A stretch of 32,339 nucleotides of DNA from an uncultured Collinsella sp. (GCA_902490445.1 CABUDZ010000012.1:1-32339); one strand, 5' to 3'. Shown: positions 14,228-25,380, counted from the stretch's first letter. Numbers and translations are program-made. The notes: a model not told the origin generated them from the letters alone.

Positions 14228-15084
14228 TAGATGTCCTCCTCTTCCTCATCATCGGAGCCCGAGGCGATAGCTGCCTTGGGAGCGTTTGCGAGGTCGATCT
14301 TGAGCGAAGCGATCTCATAGTTGATCAGGGCGAAGAAGCAGCCGATGCCGGCAGCGGCAATCAGGTTGCATCCCATGACAGCGGACAGGGTGAAGCCGAA
14401 GAAGAACGTGAGGAAGTCCGTCGGCTTGGAGATGACCTGCTTGAGCAGGATGGCGATACCGACGGTAGGCAGCAGCGAGCCGACGGTGAACAGCGTCTTC
14501 ATCGCGATGCCGTCCATGGGCATGTAGGTCTTCATGAGGTCGACCATGGCGGTGCCGCCCATGGTGATGATGAACGTCGGGAGGAACGAGCAGACGATGT
14601 GACCGATCCAAGGCAGAACGTTGTTGACCAGGTAGAGCTTGTGGAGGTCGCCCTTCTCGAGCCACTTCCAGCCCATGCCCTGCCATACCAGGTTAATGGT
14701 GGCGGTGCCATAGAAGAGCACAGTGCCGAGCGTGCCGACGGCGGCACCGAGGGATGCGGCCATGCCGGCAGCCTCAGCGGAGGCGGGATCGATGCCCGAG
14801 TTCTTGATGGCGAGGATCGCCAGCGGGATGCCGATATAGGACACGGCGCGGACGTCGGCGGAGACGGTTCCGCCGGGGGTCACGAGAGCGATGTAGACAA
14901 CCTGGATGGCAGCGCCGACGAGGATGCCCGTCTGCATATCGCCCATGATGATGCCGACGATGAGGCCGGCGACCAGAGGACGACCCAGAGTGTAGTTGCC
15001 GATCGTCGTGCCACCCATGCCAGGCAGTGATGCCAGGCAGGCGAACAGGCCGAACAGCGCGGCTTGGAATGCATTGATTGCCAT
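14227..15084 (-). CDS. PTS mannose/fructose/sorbose-family IIC component
   Basis: A 285-residue polytopic membrane protein that binds and moves the sugar. The N terminus (MAINAFQAALFGLFACLASLPGM) is followed by TIGNYTLGRPLVAGLIVGIIMGDMQTGILVGAAIQVVYIALVTPGG, the EIIC-Man signature segment. Further helices follow, then an acidic tail (GSDDEEEEDI). The tail is somewhat unusual and resembles the acidic end of the IIA protein of the same operon. Start ATG 15084 is preceded by AAAGGGGAAAGC. A 72-base gap separates it from the IIB stop and contains a small hairpin (15107-15128, arms CAGCCC/GGGCTG), which could tune IIC/IID expression relative to IIA/IIB. Confidence 0.95.
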   Translation of the reverse strand: MAINAFQAALFGLFACLASLPGMGGTTIGNYTLGRPLVAGLIVGIIMGDMQTGILVGAAIQVVYIALVTPGGTVSADVRAVSYIGIPLAILAIKNSGIDPASAEAAGMAASLGAAVGTLGTVLFYGTATINLVWQGMGWKWLEKGDLHKLYLVNNVLPWIGHIVCSFLPTFIITMGGTAMVDLMKTYMPMDGIAMKTLFTVGSLLPTVGIAILLKQVISKPTDFLTFFFGFTLSAVMGCNLIAAAGIGCFFALINYEIASLKIDLANAPKAAIASGSDDEEEEDI

Positions 15085-15156
15085 GCTTTCCCCTTTCTTT
15101 ATTCCTCAGCCCCTTTCCCCCAGGGCTGTAGGTACCAAAATGCGGCTGGCGCCTAA

Positions 15157-15645
15157 CTAGAAGCCAAACTGACCGCGGAACTTTGGCCACTCACCAATGG
15201 ATTTCTCCTTGATAAGGGCGAACTCGACCGTGTAGCCGGCGTTGGTGAGATCCTCGAGCGCCTGGGCCTCTTCCTGCGTGATCGACTGGTTGTTGCCGAG
15301 CTTGGTGGTGCCGGGACGATCGTTGCAGGGACCGACGATGATGCGGTCCATGCCGGGCTTAAAGCCAAAATCGACGAGAAGTTCCTTCATGTCGAGCGGG
15401 TTCTTGGTGATCAGGAAGTACTTGGTGTTGGACTTGAGAACCTTCTCGGAGACCTCCTTGAAGTGCTCCTTGGTCCACACGAACGTCTTCTTGCCCGAGG
15501 CACTCTTGTAGGCCTCCTTGAGCACGGGGTTGGACGCCGCGGCGTCGTTGACGGCGATAAGACCGTCGCAGGGATACTCGAGGGCCCAACGGGTAACGGT
15601 CTGTCCATGGATCATACGGTCGTCAATACGGATGAACGAAATCAT
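15157..15645 (-). CDS. PTS mannose/fructose/sorbose-family IIB component
   Basis: A 162-residue cytoplasmic subunit that takes phosphate from IIA on a histidine and passes it to the incoming sugar. The N terminus ISFIRIDDRMIHGQ carries the phosphorylated residue, His13, in the family motif RIDxRxIHGQ. IIVGPCNDRPGTTKL is the conserved middle segment. The start at ATG 15645 is set by GGGGAG five bases upstream; an upstream in-frame ATG (15666) would add seven residues with no ribosome binding site. The length fits the family (about 160). It lies between IIA and IIC in the operon. Confidence 0.95.
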   Translation of the reverse strand: MISFIRIDDRMIHGQTVTRWALEYPCDGLIAVNDAAASNPVLKEAYKSASGKKTFVWTKEHFKEVSEKVLKSNTKYFLITKNPLDMKELLVDFGFKPGMDRIIVGPCNDRPGTTKLGNNQSITQEEAQALEDLTNAGYTVEFALIKEKSIGEWPKFRGQFGF

Positions 15646-15728
15646 ACGTTCTCCCCTTTCCTTCATGAGGCCTGCGGTCGCGGCCTCTTCTTCCTAACGT
15701 TTGCAGCTAGATGAAACCTTGGTGCGGC

Positions 15729-16163
15729 CTAGATGTCGTCGTCCTCGTCGTCGGCGTCATCGGTCGGGACAACGAGCTCGGACATACTGTTCTTGCCCTC
15801 CTGCAGCATCATCTGCTTGAGGGAATCCAGGTCCATGGTGGCAAGCCCCATCATGGCGGTCATAGCCATGGGCAGATTCATACCGCCGAAGGCAATGGTG
15901 TGGGCGAGCAAGCCCTTCTCGGCCAGCGTGTTCATGGCATTGGTGAGCGGCGATCCGCCCAGGATGTCACCAAGCAGGACAACCTCGTCATCGGCGGTAA
16001 CAGGAGCGAGCATCGCCTTGACGTTCTCGACATACTCGTCAGCGCCCATGCCGTCCACGAGACTCGTCGACAAGATGTTCGGGGCGTCATTGCCGAGCAT
16101 CTTGAGGACACTGTGCAGTCCGGGAGCGAGCGTTCCGTGACTGACCATTACCAGATACCGCAT
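15729..16163 (-). CDS. PTS mannose/fructose/sorbose-family IIA component
   Basis: A 144-residue cytoplasmic subunit, the first gene of the PTS operon, phosphorylated by HPr. The N terminus MRYLVMVSHGTLAPGL places the active-site His at residue 9. DEVVLLGDILGGSPLTNAM and AFGGMNLPMAM are further EIIA-Man marks. The C terminus is an acidic tail (DDADDEDDD). The start at ATG 16163 follows GAGGAG by five bases; the longer frame to 16235 has no ribosome binding site. It is transcribed away from the GntR regulator gene, with the shared promoter region at 16164-16471. Confidence 0.95.
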   Translation of the reverse strand: MRYLVMVSHGTLAPGLHSVLKMLGNDAPNILSTSLVDGMGADEYVENVKAMLAPVTADDEVVLLGDILGGSPLTNAMNTLAEKGLLAHTIAFGGMNLPMAMTAMMGLATMDLDSLKQMMLQEGKNSMSELVVPTDDADDEDDDI

Positions 16164-16217
16164 GCGGTCTCCTCTCGACCTGCCGTGTGTCGCACGGCTT
16201 TGCTTTTTGCTGAGATT

Positions 16218-16295
16218 ATTGTTGCGCCGGGGCATGTTCGGTACAAGAAAATAGTTGCGAACGGCAACTATTCATCGGTTAACGGTAGCAACTAT
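16218..16295. promoter_or_regulatory. Operator-like repeats between PTS operon and gntR-type gene
   Basis: A perfect inverted repeat ATAGTTGC (16251-16258) and GCAACTAT (16264-16271), with a 5-base spacer, is followed by a third copy of GCAACTAT at 16288-16295. A related half-site, ATTGTTGC, lies at 16218-16225. The cluster lies 55-135 bases upstream of the IIA start, where a PTS promoter on the minus strand would be. The neighbouring GntR-family regulator is the likely binder. I see no confident -35/-10 pair. Confidence 0.7.
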
Positions 16296-16471
16296 TTTTG
16301 TGCCTAAATTATTTTTTCTTCTAATTATTTTTAAAATAGCAGGTAGATTGCCTGATAAATGTTTTATGTTCCTTATGCACCATACATACCAGCAAGAATC
16401 GGGCCTGGCATCTCCGGTTTGCCCCGCAGTGTCAGACCATGTCACGTACGCCCACGACATGGAGGTACCCC

Positions 16472-17254
16472 ATGGATATGATCTCGTTTCTCGCCTCCGA
16501 ACCCTTCGACCGCAGCGGTGATACGCCGCTCTATGTCCAACTTAAACATCGAATCGCCCTGCTTATCGCCAGCCAGGCGTTCGACACCAAGACGCCGCTG
16601 CCACGCGAGCTCGAAATCTGTGAACGGCTAGAGTTATCGCGCGCGACCGTGCGCCGTTGCTTCCAAGATCTCGTCATCGAGGGGCGCGTGGTGCGCAAAC
16701 GTGGGCAGGGCACGTTCATCAAACCCCAAACCTCAGCACCCGGCATCGACCTGGCCCTGAATTTCAGCGCGCGGATGCGCGAAGCGGGACGGGTTCCGAG
16801 CTCGCAGATTCTCGCCTTTTCAAGCATACCGGCCGTCCGCGGCATCGCCTCTGGGCTCAAAGTGCCCGAAGGGACACCCGTCTGGGAGATTCGCCGCCTG
16901 CGTCTCGCCAACGACAAACCCATGGAGCTCAACTACGTCTATATCCTCGTGTCACTTTGCCCCGAGCTCACACGCAAAGACGTGGATGGCTCGCTCTACG
17001 CCTACATCGCGGAAAAGACCGGCATCCTGCCCGCAAGCGTCGATGCCGTCTACGAGACGGTCAACCTCGACAAGCATGAGGCGCGCCTTTTGGGACAGAA
17101 CACCGGTAAGGCGGCGATGCGCATCGTGCGTTCGACCTACGACAAGACGGGAACCCCGTTCGAGGTAGGCGTGCTCATCAGCTGCGACGGTCAGGCAAAG
17201 CTGCACGTGCACATCGCCGCCGACAAAACAACCTTCACCGCCACAGCCCAATAA
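16472..17254 (+). CDS. GntR-family regulator, HutC/UTRA type
   Basis: A 260-residue regulator. Residues about 15-80 form the winged helix-turn-helix (TPLYVQLKHRIALLI, then PRELEICERLELSRATVRRC, then the wing GRVVRKRGQGTFI). Residues about 95-250 form the UTRA ligand domain, which in this family binds sugar phosphates or amino-sugar phosphates. Start ATG 16472 is fixed by GGAGG at 16461-16465; the ORF extends upstream to 16439 without a ribosome binding site. It is divergent from the PTS operon, the usual layout for a local repressor released by the imported sugar phosphate. Effector identity is unknown; NagR/DasR-type proteins of the same fold sense amino-sugar phosphates. Confidence 0.92.
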   Translation: MDMISFLASEPFDRSGDTPLYVQLKHRIALLIASQAFDTKTPLPRELEICERLELSRATVRRCFQDLVIEGRVVRKRGQGTFIKPQTSAPGIDLALNFSARMREAGRVPSSQILAFSSIPAVRGIASGLKVPEGTPVWEIRRLRLANDKPMELNYVYILVSLCPELTRKDVDGSLYAYIAEKTGILPASVDAVYETVNLDKHEARLLGQNTGKAAMRIVRSTYDKTGTPFEVGVLISCDGQAKLHVHIAADKTTFTATAQ

Positions 17255-17263
17255 ATCCAAAAC

Positions 17264-17299
17264 GTGGGCTCCGCCGTTCGAACGAACGGCGGAGCCCAC
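17264..17299 (+). terminator. Terminator of the GntR-family gene
   Basis: A 17-base perfect inverted repeat (arms starting GTGGGCTCCGCC) directly after the stop codon, followed by the T-rich run TTTCTTTTT at 17306-17314. The minus strand has GTTTT after the same stem, so it could also stop transcripts from carB. Confidence 0.9.
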
Positions 17300-17373
17300 A
17301 CTCACTTTCTTTTTCAGCCCTAGTCATCGCGCAAAGCCCCTTCGGCAGCACACGGTGCAGCCGAGTCACCGTA

Positions 17374-17462
17374 GGCCGGGGCGGAGGGGGCTGAGTTTCC
17401 CACTGAGCGACTCTGCTTGCAGCCGGAGCGAAGGGGGAAACTCAGCCCCCTCCGCCCCGGCC
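17374..17462. repeat. 28-base perfect inverted repeat downstream of carB
   Basis: Two 28-base arms, 17374-17401 and 17435-17462, are exact reverse complements separated by 33 bases. The arms are very GC-rich (GGCCGGGGCGGAGG at the outer end, GAGTTTCCC at the inner end). It lies 12 bases past the carB stop, between convergent genes, with no T-run on either side. It may act as a U-independent terminator or be a small dispersed palindromic element. Confidence 0.85.
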
Positions 17463-17474
17463 GGCCAGTTCAAC

Positions 17475-20789
<3,315 letters not shown>

Positions 20790-20790
20790 G

Positions 20791-22230
20791 TTAGTTCTCC
20801 TCGCTCGCAGCGTTCTCGGACTCGGCAAAATTCCAGCCGGCAAGGCGGTCCTTCGCGGTGTCGATGTCCAGGTAGTTCTCCTCGCCGTCCATGAGTCGCG
20901 TAAAGGCGGTAAAGAGATAGTGGGCATCGGTGGGGCCGGGCGAGGCCTCGGGGTGGTACTGCACCGAGAAGCACGGCGCGTCGAGCAGTTGGATACCCTC
21001 GGCGGTGCCGTCGTTGAGGTTCACATGCGTCAGGCGAATGCGGCCGAAGCGCTCGTTCATCACGACCGGCGCGATACCGCGGCGCACCCAGACGCGCAGG
21101 TCGCCATCGGCCGCATGCTCGGTCTCGCCGCCGGAAAGTTCCGGGATCAGTTTGCCCAGACTGGGGAACAGCAGGCCAAAGCCGTGGTTTTGCGCGGTAA
21201 TCTCCACGCGACGGCTCACCAGGTTCATAACCGGCTGGTTACCGCCACGGTGACCGAACTTAAGCTTTTCCATTTGGGCGCCGCACGCCAAGCTGATCAT
21301 CTGGTGACCAAGGCAAATGCCAAAGACCGGCACCTTGCCGATCAGCTGCTGCACCTGCTCGTAGGTCTCCACCACGGCATCGGGGTCGCCGGGGCCGTTG
21401 GATAAAAAGACACCGTCGGGATTCATGTCGAGCACCTCACTCGCGGGCGTATCCCACGGCACGACAGTAAGGTCGCAGCCGGCGCGGACGAGGCCCTCCA
21501 GAATGCCGCGCTTCACGCCGCAGTCGTAGGCGACCACGTTGTGGCGGGCAGGAGCGGCAGGGGCAAGCGCAAAATTATGCTCGGCGGGCAGATCGCTCGC
21601 GGCAAAAGCGTGGGGCTCAGAGCAACTCACGGTCTTGACCAGGTTCTCGCCTACCAGCGTGGGCGCTGCGGCCAGACGCTCGGCAAGCTCGTCGACGCCG
21701 AAGATCTCGGTCGAGATAATGCCCATCTTGGAGCCGTTGTCGCGCAGGTGGCGCACCAGAGCGCGGGTGTCGACGCCCTCGATAGCGACGATGCCGTGAG
21801 CGCGCAGGTACTCCGGCACGCTGACGGCCGAGCGCCAGTTAGAAGGCGTGGCGCACATATCGCGAACGATCATGCCGCGCATAGCCGGAGCGCTCGCAGG
21901 GCGCACGGCGTCGCCGGGGAAGGCCGACTGGACATCGGTCTCGTCGATACCGTAATTGCCGATCTGCGGATAGGTCATGGTTACAATTTGGCCGGCATAA
22001 CTCGGGTCGGTCATGACCTCAAAGTAGCCCTCGAGCGAGGTGTTGAAGCAGACTTCGCCGGTCGCGGTGCCCTCGGCGCCGCATGCACGTCCATAAAAAA
22101 TGGTCCCATCCTCAAGATACAGGATACAGGGACCGCAGGTGCCCTTGCTGGTTTTGGCCAGCATACGCTGGCAAAGCTCGCTGGGCGCGAAGGTGCGGGC
22201 GGCAGCGCTCGCGGTATGGTTGTTCGCCAT
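20791..22230 (-). CDS. carA: Carbamoyl-phosphate synthase small (glutaminase) subunit
   Basis: The 479-residue subunit that releases ammonia from glutamine and channels it to CarB. The conserved N-terminal half (ILYLEDGTIFYGRACG, FNTSLEGYFEVMTDPSYAGQIV) is followed by a class I glutamine amidotransferase domain with nucleophile Cys306 in GICLGHQM and the His426/Glu428 pair in YHPEASPGP. It is about 100 residues longer than E. coli CarA: roughly 25 extra at the N terminus, about 36 inserted after NHGF, and an extra C-terminal tail. Start ATG 22230 follows AAGGAG; that site lies right after the PyrR-type hairpin (22242-22259), so UMP/UTP-dependent translational control is likely. Confidence 0.96.
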   Translation of the reverse strand: MANNHTASAAARTFAPSELCQRMLAKTSKGTCGPCILYLEDGTIFYGRACGAEGTATGEVCFNTSLEGYFEVMTDPSYAGQIVTMTYPQIGNYGIDETDVQSAFPGDAVRPASAPAMRGMIVRDMCATPSNWRSAVSVPEYLRAHGIVAIEGVDTRALVRHLRDNGSKMGIISTEIFGVDELAERLAAAPTLVGENLVKTVSCSEPHAFAASDLPAEHNFALAPAAPARHNVVAYDCGVKRGILEGLVRAGCDLTVVPWDTPASEVLDMNPDGVFLSNGPGDPDAVVETYEQVQQLIGKVPVFGICLGHQMISLACGAQMEKLKFGHRGGNQPVMNLVSRRVEITAQNHGFGLLFPSLGKLIPELSGGETEHAADGDLRVWVRRGIAPVVMNERFGRIRLTHVNLNDGTAEGIQLLDAPCFSVQYHPEASPGPTDAHYLFTAFTRLMDGEENYLDIDTAKDRLAGWNFAESENAASEEN

Positions 22231-22235
22231 AATTC

Positions 22236-22275
22236 TCCTTCCCGGTCTCACAGGACCGGCTTAAAGGTGTGTAGT
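22236..22275 (-). promoter_or_regulatory. PyrR-binding RNA element in the carA leader
   Basis: On the minus strand the leader reads ACACCTTTAAG, then the hairpin CCGGTC-CTGTGA-GACCGG (22242-22259), then GAAGGAG, the carA ribosome binding site. The TTTAA, the GTCCnGnGAG loop and the adjacent GAAGGA match the PyrR-binding loop known from pyr leaders of Bacillus and actinobacteria. With PyrR and UMP bound, the hairpin would be held closed beside the ribosome binding site and lower carAB translation. PyrR itself is not in the window. Confidence 0.8.
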
Positions 22276-22391
22276 TAGGCCTCGCGGTATTGTAACCGCA
22301 AGCATGCCTCATGGCGTTAATTTCATCGAAATGTTTACGAAATGATAATTATGACTTTCTATGCATAATGATTATTTAATCCCCGTCCCAG

Positions 22392-22432
22392 AAAAATTAT
22401 CCCGCGTGGGCTTGTGGCTCACGCGGGATAAT
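22392..22432 (-). terminator. Terminator downstream of the membrane protein gene at 22439
   Basis: A stem with arms ATTATCCCGCGTG and CACGCGGGATAAT is followed on the minus strand by TTTTT (22392-22396). It starts a few bases after the stop codon of the gene at 22439-23404. Confidence 0.9.
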
Positions 22433-22438
22433 GGCCTC

Positions 22439-23404
22439 TTACTTTTGCTTGTCCTGTTCCAGCAGATCGGACGGTGAGCGATCGGGCTTGCCGCCGCGGA
22501 AAATCTCGCGGCCATGCAGACGATGCTCCAGGTCACGTTCGGCCTTTTCCTCGTCAATCTTGGTCTGGCTCACCACCGGGTCCTCGATCAGCGACGAAAC
22601 CGAGTTCACCTGTTTTTGAATGCGCTCGGCAATGGTGTCGTCCATGCTTACGATGCGCATCTTCCAGTCGATACTCGTGGCGTTGGATGAGCTCTTGGTC
22701 CACACAAACGTCAAAATGGCGCTCTGATGACCCCGCGCGGGAAACATGCCAAAGAAGGAATCGTGCTGAATGTTGCTATCCTCGTCGATATAGGCGTGAA
22801 CGTTATACACCACGCGGTCGATCTTATCGTTGAGCAGCGCGTTGGTCGCAAGCGCAGCGGCCTGAATCTGCCCGTTGGACAGCAGCTCGAGCTCGTTGGC
22901 AGACGATGTGTCCAACACCGTCACCTCGACCGTGCCCGTACGCTCATCAGCTTCATCGACGGTAAAGTCGAGCGGGAACTGCGTAAAGCCGTTACCCCAC
23001 TCAAGGCCGCCCTTCAGCGCCGTCGAAACGGTATCGACTGAAACGCTCTCGGACAGGTTGGCGGTGTTCAGACGACGCATCACGCCGTAGCCAATCTGCA
23101 TGCCCACGATCAGCACCAAAATACCAATGACCACGGCCATCGCGGTCTTCGTAATGGTATGACTCACCTGCGAACCCGAAGGGTCGTCCTCGGACAGCGG
23201 GTCGATATGTTTTGCCTGGCTCGCGCGGTCCTCGCTGCGCAGCTGCGCTAGCGCCGCTTTGTCACCGCGCTTGGCCGCAGCCTCCTTCTCACGCATGCGC
23301 TCGGTGCGCTTTTTGGCAAGCGTGGGATCCAAGACACCGGATGCATCGATTTCGGAGAATAACTCCGTCACTTCTTCCGGAGTCAAAGGGTTCTTGTCAG
23401 CCAT
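22439..23404 (-). CDS. Single-pass membrane protein of unknown function
   Basis: I do not recognise the family. The 321-residue protein has a charged, Ala/Lys/Glu-rich cytoplasmic N terminus (about 1-85, partly coiled-coil-like around LAKKRTERMREKEAAAKRGD). One membrane helix follows at about 88-108 (MAVVIGILVLIVGMQIGYGVM). An extracytoplasmic domain of about 170 residues contains VEVTVLDTSSANELELLSNGQIQ and a segment ending ILTFVWTKSSSNATSIDWKMRI. A charged C-terminal tail ends DLLEQDKQK. The start at ATG 23404 has AGGAAG just upstream. It begins 19 bases after the ABC exporter gene and ends at a strong terminator, so the two are probably one transcript and may work together at the membrane. 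Confidence 0.75.
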   Translation of the reverse strand: MADKNPLTPEEVTELFSEIDASGVLDPTLAKKRTERMREKEAAAKRGDKAALAQLRSEDRASQAKHIDPLSEDDPSGSQVSHTITKTAMAVVIGILVLIVGMQIGYGVMRRLNTANLSESVSVDTVSTALKGGLEWGNGFTQFPLDFTVDEADERTGTVEVTVLDTSSANELELLSNGQIQAAALATNALLNDKIDRVVYNVHAYIDEDSNIQHDSFFGMFPARGHQSAILTFVWTKSSSNATSIDWKMRIVSMDDTIAERIQKQVNSVSSLIEDPVVSQTKIDEEKAERDLEHRLHGREIFRGGKPDRSPSDLLEQDKQK

Positions 23405-23423
23405 AAACTTCCTGTCATATCAA

Positions 23424-25295
23424 TCAGTCGAGCTCGTGCGCACGCGCACCTTCGAACTGCATTCGATAGTAACGGGCATAAGTGCCGCCACGGGCGAGAA
23501 GCTCCTCGTGCGTGCCACGCTCCACAACGCGACCATGCTCAACGGTCGCAATCTCATCGGCATGCTTAATGGTCGAAAGACGGTGGGCGATGATAATCGT
23601 GGTGCGGCCGCGTGCCAGCTCTTCGAGCGACTCCTGCACCGCCTCCTCGCTCTCGTTATCCAAAGCACTCGTCGCCTCATCCAAAATAAGGATCTTGGGG
23701 TTCTTGAGAAACACGCGCGCGATGGCAACACGCTGCTTCTGTCCGCCCGAAAGACGGCTGCCGCGCTCGCCCACGACCGTGTCATAGCCCTGTGGAAGCG
23801 ACTCGATAAAGGCATCGATGTTGGCGCGACGGGCGGCCTCGGCGATCTCTTCAGCCGTAGCGCCCGGCTTGCCATAGGCGATGTTCTCGCCAATCGTACC
23901 GTCAAATAGATAGACATCCTGCTGCACCAGGCCGATGGCGCGGCGCAGGCTCTGCTGCGTCACATCGCGCACGTCCTGGCCGTCGATGCTAATGGATCCG
24001 GTAGCCACGTCATAAAAGCGCGGCAGCAGCGAACAGGTCGTGGACTTGCCGCCGCCAGAAGGGCCAACCAAAGCGATGGTCTGCCCGGGCTTGATGGACA
24101 GGTCCATATGGTCGATAACGGGACGCTCGTCGGCATCGCCCTCGCCCAGCTCAACATCCTCGTAGTTAAAGCACACATCGTGATAATCCACGGCGCCGGC
24201 GGTCACCTGCAGATCCGTGGCGCCCGGCTTGTCCTGGATATCCGGCGCGGTCGAGAGCACCTCGTCCATGCGCTTAAAGCCGGCGATGGCCTTCTGATAC
24301 GTTTCGGCCGAATTGACGAGCGTCTCGAGCGGCGTGCAGAACAGCGAAATATAGAGTGCAAAGGTCGCCATATCGACCGCCTGCAGCTGACCCTGGGCGA
24401 CCAGCCAGCCGCCCAGCAGTACCACGATCACATAGAGCACACCCGAGAGCAGGCCATACGTCGCAGTATAGACGCCCATGGCGTGATACATGTTTTCCTT
24501 GGACGAAAGGTAGCGATTGTTGGAGGCGCGGAACTTGAAGCGTTCGGTCTCCTCATTGGCAAAGCTCTTGACCACGCGCATGCCCGCCAGCGAATCCTGC
24601 AGCTGCGCATTGATGCCGCTGATCTTTTTGCGGTTGTCGCTAAAGACCTCGCGCATACGCATGTTCTGCCAAAACATGATGACCGCAAACACCGCCGTCA
24701 CCACGGCCATGGCAAGCGCCAACACCGGGGCGATGGTAAAGAGGATCACAAACGAGCCGACGATCTCGATGCCGCAGATGATAATCCACTCGGGCACGTG
24801 ATGCGCCGCCTCGCAGATATCGAACAGGTCGTTGACCACGCGGCTCATCATGTCGCCCGAGCTGTTGCGGTCGAAGTACGCAAAGCTAAAGCGCTCATAC
24901 TGGTCGAACAGGTCCTCGCGCATCTTGGACTCCATACGCGCGCCCATCACGTGGCCCCAATAGCTCACAAAGTAGCGGCAGGCACAGCGGACGGCATACA
25001 TCAGCACCAAGCCCACCGCGATCATACCGAGCGCCCGCATAATGGCAGCCTGACCCTGGGTAAACAGCCCGCCGCACAGATTGCGCAGAATGATAGGAAA
25101 CGCCAGGTCAATGGCGGCAAGCACCAGAGCACAAACAGTATCAGCAACAAAAAGCCCCATCTGGGGCTTGTAGTAAGAAAGAAACCTCTTCAGCATAATC
25201 ACCTTACGCGGTTTTACCAAACCGCGTTTCGTCTCGACGCTGCAAGCGCCCCATTTAGACAATCTGGCCTTCAATCGTCGGTCGCGTATATCCAT
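23424..25295 (-). CDS. MsbA-like ABC exporter, fused permease and ATPase
   Basis: A 623-residue half-transporter expected to act as a dimer. The N-terminal part has six membrane helices (starting FLSYYKPQMGLFVADTVCALVLAAIDLAF) and the coupling segment FDRNSSGDMMSRVVNDLFDI. The ATPase has Walker A GPSGGGKS (about 410-417), signature LSGGQKQRVAIARV, Walker B ILILDEATSALD and the switch His in IIIAHRLSTI. ATG 25295 follows a strong GAGGAGGG at good spacing and gives a basic 33-residue extension. ATG 25196 (MLKRFLSYY), behind AAGGTG, matches where relatives usually begin and would give 590 residues. Substrate is unknown; lipids, peptides or drugs are all possible for this family. Confidence 0.9.
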   Translation of the reverse strand: MDIRDRRLKARLSKWGACSVETKRGLVKPRKVIMLKRFLSYYKPQMGLFVADTVCALVLAAIDLAFPIILRNLCGGLFTQGQAAIMRALGMIAVGLVLMYAVRCACRYFVSYWGHVMGARMESKMREDLFDQYERFSFAYFDRNSSGDMMSRVVNDLFDICEAAHHVPEWIIICGIEIVGSFVILFTIAPVLALAMAVVTAVFAVIMFWQNMRMREVFSDNRKKISGINAQLQDSLAGMRVVKSFANEETERFKFRASNNRYLSSKENMYHAMGVYTATYGLLSGVLYVIVVLLGGWLVAQGQLQAVDMATFALYISLFCTPLETLVNSAETYQKAIAGFKRMDEVLSTAPDIQDKPGATDLQVTAGAVDYHDVCFNYEDVELGEGDADERPVIDHMDLSIKPGQTIALVGPSGGGKSTTCSLLPRFYDVATGSISIDGQDVRDVTQQSLRRAIGLVQQDVYLFDGTIGENIAYGKPGATAEEIAEAARRANIDAFIESLPQGYDTVVGERGSRLSGGQKQRVAIARVFLKNPKILILDEATSALDNESEEAVQESLEELARGRTTIIIAHRLSTIKHADEIATVEHGRVVERGTHEELLARGGTYARYYRMQFEGARAHELD

Positions 25296-25361
25296 ACGCT
25301 TCCCTCCTCTTTTAGACCACCTTGTCTCAAATGGAGCACTTTCGCTGACTTACACAAACCT

Positions 25362-25377
25362 GCGGGATCATCCCCGC
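25362..25377 (-). terminator. Weak hairpin after the Nudix gene
   Basis: A GCGGG / CCCGC stem directly after the Nudix stop codon, followed on the minus strand by AGGTTTGTG. It is a short stem with a poor U-tract, so read-through into the ABC gene is likely. Confidence 0.3.
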
Positions 25378-25380
25378 TCG

